In this document: one piece after another, positions 57,195 to 64,000 of the stretch | How the letters are laid out: every line of letters begins with the position of its first letter | Numbering within the stretch: position 1 is the first letter of the stretch | Assembly (NCBI GenBank): GCA_963719165.1 | Contig: CAVRAV010000001.1 | Span: 682,001-746,000 of the forward strand | Direction: 5' to 3' | Length of the DNA stretch: 64,000 bases | Origin: JAOUEA01 sp963719165 | GTDB taxonomy: Bacteria; Actinomycetota; UBA4738; HRBIN12 | Translations under genes and position numbers: made by a program | Notes under the pieces: model-generated | Seen by the model: only the letters and a program-made list of their open reading frames with translations | Databases searched by the model: none | Told to the model about the DNA's origin: nothing

Positions 57195-58310
57195 ATGCGC
57201 ACGTTCAAGATCTTGATCCCCACCCTGTTGATCGCCCTGCTCGCCACCGCGTGCTCGGTCGATCTCGGACCCAAGGGCGCCTCGCCGGGCGCGGCCGCCC
57301 CCCTCGCCCAGCCGCCCCTTCCCGGCGGTGGGAAGCAGCCGGTCGAGGCCGTCGTGCGGCGCGTCTTGCCCGCGGTCGTCAACGTCACCTCGGATATCTT
57401 CCAACAAGACGCCACCGGCAACGCCCAGCAGGGCCAGGGCGTGGGCACGGGCTTCATCGTGCGTTCCGACGGCGTGATCGTCACGAACTGCCACGTCGTG
57501 GAGCAGGCGTCCAAGATCACGGTGTCCACCTCCGCCGACAAGCCCGTTCAGTACGACGCCCGGGTGATCGGGGGAGACTGCCTGAACGACGTCGCGGTCT
57601 TGAAGATCGATGCCACCGGGCTCCCGACGGTCGACCTCGGCAGCTCCGACGGCCTGCAGCTGGGCCAGGGCGTGGTGGCCCTCGGCTACGCCCTCGCGCT
57701 CGAAGGTGGCCCGTCGGTCTCCACGGGCATCGTGTCCGGCCTCGACCGCACCATCAAGGCGCAGGACCCGGGCTGCACGATCTGTCAGAACGGCGGTCGT
57801 ACGTACACCGGTGTGATCCAGACCGACGCCGCGATCAACCACGGCAACTCGGGTGGACCGCTCGTAGACATGCAGGGTCGTGTCGTGGGCATCAACTCGG
57901 CCGGCGACGACAACGCGCAGAACATCGGCTTCGCGATCGCGATCGACTCGGTGAAAGACACGGTCGCGCAGGCGGAGGCCAACCCGCTCGCTCCCGTGGC
58001 CTACCTCGGGGTGTCCACGCAGAGCGTGAACGGTGCCCTCGCCAGCCAGTTCCAACTGGGCACGGACACCGGTGCCTACGTGGTGGCGACCACCGCGGAC
58101 GGCCCCGCCGCGTCGGCGGGGCTCAAGCAGGGCGACGTCATCGTCTCGGTGGACGGCAAGGCGGTCAAGACGGCGGACGACCTCGGTTCGGTCCTCGCCG
58201 GCCTCACCCCGGGTCAGAAGGTCGCCGTGGGTCTCGTGGGCACGGACGGGAGCCGCCGGTCGATCGAGGTCACGCTGGGCACGCGCCCGCTGCCGACCAC
58301 GCTTCCCTAG
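57195..58310 (+). CDS. DegP/HtrA-like trypsin-fold lipoprotein protease with PDZ domain
   Basis: Exported serine protease of 371 aa. The signal peptide ends in LATAC with lipid-anchor Cys20, then a Pro/Gly linker. The catalytic triad is visible: His100 (VTNCHVVEQ), Asp132 (CLNDVAVLKID) and Ser219 (INHGNSGGPLVD). A PDZ domain covers about 280-365 (YLGVSTQSVNG, GLKQGDVIVSVDGK). This is the HtrA architecture, but membrane-anchored by lipid rather than by a transmembrane helix. It would act in extracytoplasmic protein quality control. GGAGG eight bases upstream supports the ATG. It directly precedes the proteasome locus but is probably a separate unit. Confidence 0.93.
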   Translation: MRTFKILIPTLLIALLATACSVDLGPKGASPGAAAPLAQPPLPGGGKQPVEAVVRRVLPAVVNVTSDIFQQDATGNAQQGQGVGTGFIVRSDGVIVTNCHVVEQASKITVSTSADKPVQYDARVIGGDCLNDVAVLKIDATGLPTVDLGSSDGLQLGQGVVALGYALALEGGPSVSTGIVSGLDRTIKAQDPGCTICQNGGRTYTGVIQTDAAINHGNSGGPLVDMQGRVVGINSAGDDNAQNIGFAIAIDSVKDTVAQAEANPLAPVAYLGVSTQSVNGALASQFQLGTDTGAYVVATTADGPAASAGLKQGDVIVSVDGKAVKTADDLGSVLAGLTPGQKVAVGLVGTDGSRRSIEVTLGTRPLPTTLP

Positions 58311-58337
58311 CCTCACCGACCCGGGCCACGCCTGCGC

Positions 58338-58343
58338 TAGCCT
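58338..58343 (+). promoter_or_regulatory. -10 box upstream of trmI
   Basis: TAGCCT ends 6 bases before a GTG at 58350, which opens a 17-codon frame rather than trmI itself. This is the same spacing as the leaderless genes. Confidence 0.4.
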
Positions 58344-58349
58344 GGGAGG

Positions 58350-58403
58350 GTGAAGACGTCGCGCGGAACCGCCTCACCCACCGGAGAACGCGCCGGTGGG
58401 TGA
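58350..58403 (+). CDS. Possible 17-aa upstream peptide of trmI
   Basis: A leaderless-type GTG, 6 bases after TAGCCT, opens a frame of 17 codons (KTSRGTASPTGERAGG after the start), ending in TGA at 58401-58403. The frame overlaps the trmI GTG at 58396, and its second half lies within the hairpin around that start. Translating it could open the hairpin and couple trmI to it. The peptide resembles no family, so it may act only through its translation. Confidence 0.35.
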   Translation: MKTSRGTASPTGERAGG

Positions 58404-58410
58404 GGCGTTC
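58366..58410 (+). promoter_or_regulatory. Hairpin enclosing the trmI start codon
   Basis: CGCCTCACCCACCGG (58370-58384) pairs perfectly with CCGGTGGGTGAGGCG (58393-58407) around an 8-base loop. An alternative register with GAAC/GTTC extends the stem if one C is bulged. The trmI GTG (58396) is inside the right arm, so it is sequestered when the hairpin forms. Confidence 0.6.
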
Positions 58411-59184
58411 CGGTCGGGAGAGCGCGTCCTGCTCGTCGACCAGCGCGATCGCACCTATCTCTTCGAGCTGAACGCCGGCGCGACCTACCACACGCATTCG
58501 GGCACGCTGGGTCACGACGAGGTCATCGGGCGGCCGGAGGGAACCAGGGTGGCCACGGCCAAGGGCATGGTGCTCACGGCGTTCCGACCGCGGTTCGCCG
58601 ACTTCGTCCTCAAGATGCCGCGCGGTGCCCAGGTCGTCTACCCCAAGGATCTCGGCCCGATCCTCACCTACGCCGACGTGTACCCGGGCGCGCGGGTGCT
58701 CGAGGCGGGCACGGGGTCGGGCGCGCTCACCATCGCGCTCTGCCGGGCGGTCGGCGACGCCGGTCGGGTGGTCTCTTACGAGCTCCGCTCGGAGCACCTC
58801 GCGCAGGCCGTCGACAACGTCGGGGCGTTCTTCGGGGCGATACCCGAGAACCTCGCCCTGCGCGACGGCGATCTCGCAGACGTCGCGACCACCGGCGAGC
58901 GGTTCGATCGCGCCGTGCTGGACATGGCGGACCCTTGGAGCACCCTGGAGGCGCTGGGGCGGGTGCTGGAGCCCGGCGGCGCGGTCTGCGCCTATCTACC
59001 CACCACACCGCAGATCCAGCAGTTCGTGCTCGCATTGCGCCCCAACGGATTCCTGCATATCGACACCTTCGAAACGCTCAAGCGCGGCTGGCACGTCACC
59101 GAGCGCAGCGTGCGTCCCGACCACCGCATGCAGGGTCACACCGGGTTCCTCACCGTCGCGCGGCTTGTCGGCGCGCCCGAGTAG
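58396..59184 (+). CDS. trmI: tRNA (adenine-N1)-methyltransferase
   Basis: Methylates A58 in the T-loop of tRNA with S-adenosylmethionine; 262 aa. FRSGERVLLVDQRDRTYLF and THSGTLGHDEVIG form the N-terminal domain. MPRGAQVVYPKDLGPILTYA precedes the cofactor motif VLEAGTGSGALTIAL, and RAVLDMADPWSTLEAL and YLPTTPQIQQFV complete the TrmI pattern. The close match to mycobacterial TrmI in order and N-terminus supports the GTG at 58396. That start is buried in a hairpin and overlapped by a short upstream frame. In actinobacteria trmI lies upstream of the proteasome genes, as here. Confidence 0.93.
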   Translation: MGEAFRSGERVLLVDQRDRTYLFELNAGATYHTHSGTLGHDEVIGRPEGTRVATAKGMVLTAFRPRFADFVLKMPRGAQVVYPKDLGPILTYADVYPGARVLEAGTGSGALTIALCRAVGDAGRVVSYELRSEHLAQAVDNVGAFFGAIPENLALRDGDLADVATTGERFDRAVLDMADPWSTLEALGRVLEPGGAVCAYLPTTPQIQQFVLALRPNGFLHIDTFETLKRGWHVTERSVRPDHRMQGHTGFLTVARLVGAPE

Positions 59185-59300
59185 CGTGGAACCGCGAGTG
59201 GGCCAACCTTGCGATCGGGCCTAAGCCTTCCGCCCGTGGATGCCGTAAACCAGTAGGGAGAGGCGCGGCCGGCCTCCACGGTTGTGGCCGGGACGCGACC

Positions 59301-59306
59301 TATACT
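59301..59306 (+). promoter_or_regulatory. Possible -10 box of the proteasome operon
   Basis: TATACT lies 27 bases before the mpa ATG, with a strong GGAGGTGA at 59321-59328 between. No good -35 was seen at the usual distance. Confidence 0.45.
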
Positions 59307-59333
59307 CAGCGATCCGCGCCGGAGGTGAGACGG

Positions 59334-61076
59334 ATGCCGAATCACGAAGACGAGATCGAGCGGTACGAGAAGCAGGCGCACGAGCTTCAGACCCAGGTGA
59401 AGTTCATGGAAGAGGAGGTCGGCCTCCTTCGCCGCCGTCTCACCAACGCGCCGCGACAGGTGAGCATCCTGGAAGAGAAACTCATGGAAACGCGCGAGCA
59501 GCTCACGAAGGCCATGGGCCAGAACCAGAAGCTCGCGGACGCCCTGCGCGCTGAGCGCGACAAGATCGAAGCGCTGGTCGAGGAGGTCGAGAAGCTCTCG
59601 CAGCCGCCGGCGACCTTCGGCGTGTACCTGCGTTCGAATGAGGACGGGTCGCTCGACGTCGTCACGTCGGGCCGCAAGATGCGGGTCATGCCCGCTCCCG
59701 ACCTGGACGAGCGCGCCTTCCGTCCCGGCGTGCAGGTGGTGCTGAACGAGTCGTTGAACGTAGTGGAGGTCCTCGAGCCGGATCGCGCGGGCGAGGTCGT
59801 GAAGGTGAAGGATCGCCTCGGACACGATCGCGTCATCGTGGTCGGACGCGGGGATGAGGAGTACGTGGCCCACCTCGCGGGCTCGCTCCTCGATGCGGCA
59901 CCTCGCGTGGGCGACAACGTGCTCTTCGACGGCCGTTCGAACGTCGCCACCGAGGTCCTGCCCAAGGAGGAGGTCGAGGAGCTCGTCCTCGAGGAGATCC
60001 CCGACGTGAGCTACGACGACATCGGCGGCCTGGAGGGGCAGATCGACGCGATCCGCGACGCGGTCGAGCTCCCGTTCCTGTACGCGGAGCTGTTCCATGA
60101 GCACGAGCTCGAGCCGCCCAAGGGCGTGCTGCTCTACGGCCCTCCGGGCTGCGGGAAGACGCTCATCGCCAAGGCCGTGGCGAAGTCACTCGCGGACAAG
60201 GTGCGCGAACGCACCGGTCGGGAAGACGCCCGCAGCTACTTCTTGAACGTCAAGGGTCCGGAGCTGCTCAACAAGTACGTGGGCGAGACGGAGCGTCAGA
60301 TCCGCGAGATCTTCATCCGCGCCAAGGAGCGCAGCGAGGAGGGCCTCCCGGTCATCGTCTTCTTCGACGAGATGGATTCCATCTTCCGCACCCGTGGGAC
60401 GGGGATCTCCTCCGACGTCGAGTCCACGATCGTGCCGCAGCTGCTGTCGGAGCTCGACGGCGTCGAGACCCTCAAGAACGTCGTCGTGATCGGGGCGTCC
60501 AACCGGGAGGACCTGATCGACCCCGCCATCTTGCGCCCAGGTCGCCTGGACGTGAAGATCAAGATCGAGCGGCCCGACGCGGATCAGGCCCGAAACATCA
60601 TGGCGAAGTACCTGCATCCCGTGGTCCCCATCCACCCCGACGAGGTCGCGCGCTTCGGCGGCGACGCGCAGCAGGCGTGCTTCCGCATGATCGACAAGAC
60701 CATCGAGCAGATGTACGAGCCCAGCGACCGCAACCGGTTCCTCGAGGTCACTTACGCCTCGGGCGACAAGGAGATCCTGTACTTCAAGGACTTCAACTCC
60801 GGAGCCATGATCGAGAACATCGTGCGGCGCGCCAAGAAGGACGCCATCAAGCGTTTCCTCTCCACCGGCGACAAGGGCATCAAGACGGAGGACATGCTCA
60901 CGGCGATCCGTGACGAGTTCAAGGAGAACGAGGATCTCCCCAACACCACGAACCCCGACGACTGGGCGCGGATCTCCGGTAAGAAGGGCGAACGTATCGT
61001 CTACGTCCGCACGCTGCTCGGTCACGACGGCGACGGACGTCAGGTGGAGCGCGTGAACGCCGGACAGTACCTGTAA
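59334..61076 (+). CDS. mpa: Proteasome-associated AAA+ ATPase (Mpa/ARC)
   Basis: Ring ATPase that recognises Pup-tagged proteins and feeds them to the proteasome; 580 aa. The N-terminal ~85 residues are a coiled coil (EIERYEKQAHELQTQVKF), the Pup-binding element. Two OB-like segments follow, then the AAA+ module with Walker A GPPGCGKTLIAKA near residue 268 and Walker B VIVFFDEMDSIF near 340. The protein ends in GQYL, the C-terminal motif that docks into the proteasome alpha ring. A GGAGGTGA ribosome binding site marks the start. dop follows after ten bases. Confidence 0.97.
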   Translation: MPNHEDEIERYEKQAHELQTQVKFMEEEVGLLRRRLTNAPRQVSILEEKLMETREQLTKAMGQNQKLADALRAERDKIEALVEEVEKLSQPPATFGVYLRSNEDGSLDVVTSGRKMRVMPAPDLDERAFRPGVQVVLNESLNVVEVLEPDRAGEVVKVKDRLGHDRVIVVGRGDEEYVAHLAGSLLDAAPRVGDNVLFDGRSNVATEVLPKEEVEELVLEEIPDVSYDDIGGLEGQIDAIRDAVELPFLYAELFHEHELEPPKGVLLYGPPGCGKTLIAKAVAKSLADKVRERTGREDARSYFLNVKGPELLNKYVGETERQIREIFIRAKERSEEGLPVIVFFDEMDSIFRTRGTGISSDVESTIVPQLLSELDGVETLKNVVVIGASNREDLIDPAILRPGRLDVKIKIERPDADQARNIMAKYLHPVVPIHPDEVARFGGDAQQACFRMIDKTIEQMYEPSDRNRFLEVTYASGDKEILYFKDFNSGAMIENIVRRAKKDAIKRFLSTGDKGIKTEDMLTAIRDEFKENEDLPNTTNPDDWARISGKKGERIVYVRTLLGHDGDGRQVERVNAGQYL

Positions 61077-61085
61077 GGTGGCCCG

Positions 61086-62570
61086 ATGGCCATCCCCAAG
61101 GTCTTCGGCACCGAGACGGAGTACGGGATCGCCGCGGCCGGTGCGCCGGACTTCAACCCGGTCCTGAGTTCCTCGCTGCTGATCTCCACGTACGCCGGAT
61201 CCCTGAGGAAGATCCGATGGGATTACGAACAGGAGTCGCCCTTGCGCGACGCCCGGGGCTTCGAACCGGTCCCCGCGCGTGAGGGCTCCGACGAAGACCT
61301 CGGTCTTGCCAACGTCATCCTTCCGAACGGCGCACGCTACTACGTTGATCACGCGCATCCCGAATACTCGACGCCCGAGTGCATCACCGCGCGTGCGCTG
61401 GTGATCCACGACAAGGCGGGGGAGCGGATCCTCGAGCGCTCGCTGGACGAGGTCCTCGCGGTCGTGCCGAGTGCCCCGCCCCTTTCGATCTACAAGAACA
61501 ACAGCGACGGCAAAGGGAACTCCTACGGGACGCACGAGAACTACCTCGTTGATCGCACCACGCCGTTCACGGACATCGTGCGGGACCTCACGCCCTTCCT
61601 GGTCTCGCGGATCGTCTTCACCGGCGCCGGCAAGGTCGGGGCGGAGGCGTCGTGGGACGAGCGCGGCCGCGCCCTGTTCCAGCTCACGCAACGCGCCGAC
61701 TTCTTCGAGACGGAGGTGGGGCTCGAAACGACGCTGAAGCGCCCAATCATCAACACTCGGGACGAACCGCATGCGGACCCCGAGAAGTACCGCCGGCTCC
61801 ACGTGATCATCGGGGACGCGAACATGTGTGAGGTCGCTTCGTTCCTCAAGATCGGGACCACCGCGATCGTGTTGAAGATGATCGAAGATGCCTTCCTGCC
61901 CGATCTCACGCTCGAGACCCCCGTGGCCTCCCTGCATGAGGTCTCGCGCGATCTCACCCTCAGCGCCGAGATCCCCCTCGCGGACGGGCGCCGGCTCACG
62001 GCCATCCAGCTGCAATGGGAGTACTTCGAGAACGCGCGCAAGTTCGTGGAGCGCTTCGATGACACCCCCGAGAACCATGAGGTGCTCGCACGCTGGGAGT
62101 CGGTGCTCGGCACCCTGGAGACCGATCCGTTCTCGCTCCACGGCCAGTTGGATTGGGTGGCCAAGTACCGCCTGGCCGCGGCGTATCGAGAACGCGACGC
62201 GCTGGCGTGGAGCGATGCGAAGCTGCGGGCGATCGATCTGCAGTATCACGACGTTCGCCGCGATCGCGGCCTGTATCACCGCCTGGCGTCCTCGGGCAAG
62301 GTCGAGCGGCTCGTCACCGACGCCGAAGTGGACGAGGCCATCATGGAGCCGCCGGTGGATACCCGAGCGTATTTCCGTGGCAGGTGCATCTCCCGCTACC
62401 CCGAGGCCATCGCCGCCGCCTCCTGGGACTCACTGATCGTGGACACGGGTGCCGACGCGCTGCAACGCATCCCGATGCGCGAGCCGTTGCGGGGGACGAA
62501 GGAGCACGTCGAAGGGCTGCTGGCCCAGGCGGAGAACGCCGCGGCCCTGGTGCGCCTCCTCGAGGGTTGA
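61086..62570 (+). CDS. dop: Pup deamidase/depupylase
   Basis: Enzyme of the carboxylate-amine ligase fold, 494 aa; it removes Pup from substrates and, where Pup ends in Gln, deamidates it. FGTETEYGIAA at residues 7-17 is the Dop form of the nucleotide-binding motif (PafA has GIETE). IYKNNSDGKGNSYGTHENYL near residue 138 and FTGAGKVGAEASWDERG are conserved in Dop. As Pup here already ends in Glu, the depupylase role is the more likely need. The ligase pafA is not in the window. Confidence 0.95.
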   Translation: MAIPKVFGTETEYGIAAAGAPDFNPVLSSSLLISTYAGSLRKIRWDYEQESPLRDARGFEPVPAREGSDEDLGLANVILPNGARYYVDHAHPEYSTPECITARALVIHDKAGERILERSLDEVLAVVPSAPPLSIYKNNSDGKGNSYGTHENYLVDRTTPFTDIVRDLTPFLVSRIVFTGAGKVGAEASWDERGRALFQLTQRADFFETEVGLETTLKRPIINTRDEPHADPEKYRRLHVIIGDANMCEVASFLKIGTTAIVLKMIEDAFLPDLTLETPVASLHEVSRDLTLSAEIPLADGRRLTAIQLQWEYFENARKFVERFDDTPENHEVLARWESVLGTLETDPFSLHGQLDWVAKYRLAAAYRERDALAWSDAKLRAIDLQYHDVRRDRGLYHRLASSGKVERLVTDAEVDEAIMEPPVDTRAYFRGRCISRYPEAIAAASWDSLIVDTGADALQRIPMREPLRGTKEHVEGLLAQAENAAALVRLLEG

Positions 62571-62593
62571 GGGCTCGGGCCCCCGACCGCCGC

Positions 62594-62599
62594 TACGAT
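62594..62599 (+). promoter_or_regulatory. Possible internal promoter before pup
   Basis: TACGAT lies 25 bases before the pup GTG, with AAGGAG at 62611-62616. It could give pup and the proteasome subunits extra transcription. Confidence 0.35.
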
Positions 62600-62624
62600 G
62601 GTCGCACGGAAAGGAGCTACGCCC

Positions 62625-62828
62625 GTGCCGCAGGAGCAAGAGCAGAAGAAGATCCAGAAGAAGGGTGGGGGAGCCGGAGACGACGCGGACGCCGGCCAGG
62701 TGGAGGCGTCCTCGAAGGCAGCCGGACTCAAGGACGAGATGGACGACATCCTCGAGGAGATCGATTCGGTGCTCGAGGAGAACGCCGAGGAGTTCGTTAA
62801 GAGCTACGTCCAGAAGGGCGGAGAGTGA
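62625..62828 (+). CDS. pup: Prokaryotic ubiquitin-like protein Pup
   Basis: Small tag protein of 67 aa, conjugated to lysines of target proteins. The N-terminus is Gln/Lys-rich and disordered, the C-terminal half has the Mpa-binding helix (DEMDDILEEIDSVLEENAEE), and the protein ends in FVKSYVQKGGE. The last residue is Glu, the ligation-ready form, so deamidation is not required. The GTG start is fixed by AAGGAG 8 bases upstream; an in-frame ATG at 62598 would remove that logic. The stop overlaps prcB (GTGA). Confidence 0.95.
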   Translation: MPQEQEQKKIQKKGGGAGDDADAGQVEASSKAAGLKDEMDDILEEIDSVLEENAEEFVKSYVQKGGE

Positions 62829-63625
62829 TCGAGCCCGCGCGAGGCCCGCTCGGCGCCCCCGCCTTCGGCGCGAACCCCTCGTTCGTCGATCTGCTGCGAC
62901 AGGAGCGCCCCGAGCGTCTGCGCCAGCTACAGGGTGCGGTGTCCGCCGAGGTGGCCACCCTGCCCCATGGGACAACGGTGCTGGGCGTGAAGTACGTGGA
63001 CGGGATCATCCTCGCCGGCGACCGGCGGGCCACCTCCGGCTACTCCATCGCCGACGATCGCATGCGCAAGGTGTTCGCGGCCGACGACTACTCCGCGATC
63101 GCCATCGCTGGAGTGGCGGGGATGGCCGTGGAGATGGTCAAGCTCTTCCAGCTGGAGCTCGAGCACTACGAGAAGATCACGGGCGACCGCCTCTCCCTGG
63201 AGGGGAAGGCCAATCGTCTGGCGGAGTTGATCAGGCAGAATTTCCCGATGGCCATGCAGGGCCTCGTGGTCGTTCCGCTCTTCGGCGGTTTCGACCATCG
63301 GCGGGAGGAGGGGCGGATCTTCCACTACGACGCGACCGGCGGGCGCTGGGAGGAACACGACTACCAAGCGACCGGCTCGGGAAGCGCCTCCGCAAAGAAC
63401 TCGCTGAAGAAGACCTGGAAGCCCGGTCTCAGCCGGACCGATGCGCTGCGCGCGACCGTGGAGGCGCTCCTGGACGCATCGGAGGACGACGTCGCCACGG
63501 GCGGGCCGGATCCCCATCGGCGGATCTATCCCATCGCCCTGGTCGTGACCGCCGACGGTGCCGAAGAGGTCCCCGAAGACGAGGTCGCCGCGGCCGCCGC
63601 GGCGGTCATCGAGGAGCGCGCATAG
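62825..63625 (+). CDS. prcB: Proteasome beta subunit
   Basis: Catalytic subunit of the 20S core, 266 aa with a propeptide of 49 residues. Cleavage before Thr50 (LPHG then TTVLGVKY) exposes the N-terminal nucleophile; Asp66 (ILAGDRRAT) and Lys82 (RMRKVFA) are the other conserved active-site residues. SASAKNSLKKTWKPGLS is the segment near the C-terminal half of the core. The GTG overlaps the pup stop and prcA starts directly after its TAG. Confidence 0.97.
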   Translation: MIEPARGPLGAPAFGANPSFVDLLRQERPERLRQLQGAVSAEVATLPHGTTVLGVKYVDGIILAGDRRATSGYSIADDRMRKVFAADDYSAIAIAGVAGMAVEMVKLFQLELEHYEKITGDRLSLEGKANRLAELIRQNFPMAMQGLVVVPLFGGFDHRREEGRIFHYDATGGRWEEHDYQATGSGSASAKNSLKKTWKPGLSRTDALRATVEALLDASEDDVATGGPDPHRRIYPIALVVTADGAEEVPEDEVAAAAAAVIEERA

Positions 63626-64000
63626 ATGTCCTTCATGCCGTACGTCGCGCCCGAACAGATGATGAAGGACCGCTCGGAGTACGCCCACAAGGGCATCGCG
63701 CGCGGTCGATCCGTCATCGGCCTCGAGTACGTCGGACGGGCTCCTGTTCATCGCCGAGAACCCATCGGCAACCCTGCACAAGATCAGCGAGATCTACGAC
63801 CGCATCGCCTTCGCCGGCGTGGGCAAGTACAGCGAGTTCGAGGAGCTCAGGATCTCGGGTATCCGCCTCGCGGACATGCGAGGCTTCTCCTACGGGCGCG
63901 AGGATGTGAAGGCGCGAGACCTCGCGAACGCCTACTCGCAAGCCCTCTCGGCGATCTTCACGCAGCAGATGAAGCCGTACGAGGTGGAGGTCCTCGTGGG
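63626..64000 (+). CDS. prcA: Proteasome alpha subunit (5' part, one-base frameshift)
   Basis: Structural alpha subunit of the 20S core, cut by the right edge. The N-terminal MSFMPYVAPEQMMKDRSEYA is the gate region. After GLEYV (about 63733) an extra G in 63734-63735 shifts the frame; removing it gives DGLLFIAENPSATLHKISEI and then GKYSEFEELRISG and YGREDVKARDLANAY to the edge. The alpha-subunit pattern is unmistakable across the break. The ATG follows the prcB stop directly, as in other actinobacteria. Confidence 0.88.
   Translation, partial: MSFMPYVAPEQMMKDRSEYAHKGIARGRSVIGLEYVGRAPVHRREPIGNPAQDQRDLRPHRLRRRGQVQRVRGAQDLGYPPRGHARLLLRARGCEGARPRERLLASPLGDLHAADEAVRGGGPRG

Overview
The window is GC-rich and reads as a chromosomal segment of an actinobacterium, probably from a deep-branching or uncultured lineage. 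Three things support this. The gene order is actinobacterial: polA, rpsA, coaE, uvrB, uvrA, uvrC, rapZ, gap, pgk, tpiA, secG. The right edge carries a Pup-proteasome locus in the usual order (trmI, mpa, dop, pup, prcB, prcA). Many genes appear to be transcribed without a leader: a TANNNT box ends 6-10 bases before the start codon and there is no ribosome binding site. No plasmid, phage, insertion sequence or CRISPR array was seen, and no transcription factor gene was recognised in the 64 kb.

Layout. 1-5850: branched-chain amino acid ABC transporter (livK tail, livH, an unusually long livM, frameshifted livG, livF) ending in an ornithine-cyclodeaminase-family gene. 5852-5935: tRNA-Leu(CAA). 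6066-9188: polar amino acid ABC transporter. 9545-10396: an iron permease of the FTR1/EfeU family, divergent from polA (10618). 13427-18575: rpsA, coaE, a HAD hydrolase with a DUF2203 gene, and a two-gene ABC exporter. 18662-21260: a second polar amino acid transporter, with a frameshifted permease. 21274-29191: uvrB and uvrA around two metabolic genes. 29218-33762: a propeller-cupredoxin lipoprotein, uvrC and rapZ. 33861-38133: lower glycolysis (gap, pgk, tpiA and an archaeal-type phosphoglycerate mutase). 38257-44461: a dipeptide ABC transporter inserted before secG. 44753-49665: exported proteins (phosphoesterase, lipoprotein, GH26-like hydrolase, beta-propeller) around tRNA-Leu(GAG). 49811-57111: an ABC-F protein, then an amidohydrolase, a Rieske oxygenase and two DmdA-like folate-dependent demethylase homologues. 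57195-58310: a trypsin-like lipoprotein protease with a PDZ domain. 58396-64000: the Pup-proteasome locus.

How it works together. Four uptake systems (branched-chain amino acids, two for polar amino acids, peptides) and several catabolic genes suggest a heterotroph living on amino acids, peptides and perhaps methylated compounds. The Rieske plus DmdA-like block, with a perfect 16-bp palindrome in its promoter, is the best candidate for an uncharacterised pathway: oxidative removal of methyl groups combined with methyl transfer to tetrahydrofolate.

Quality note. Five + strand genes (livG, the permease at 19617, the peptide-binding protein at 39369, dppD twice, prcA) each need one base removed to restore frame. 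In five of the six places the surplus base is readily placed as a G. Consensus errors are the simplest explanation, so these genes are probably intact in the cell.
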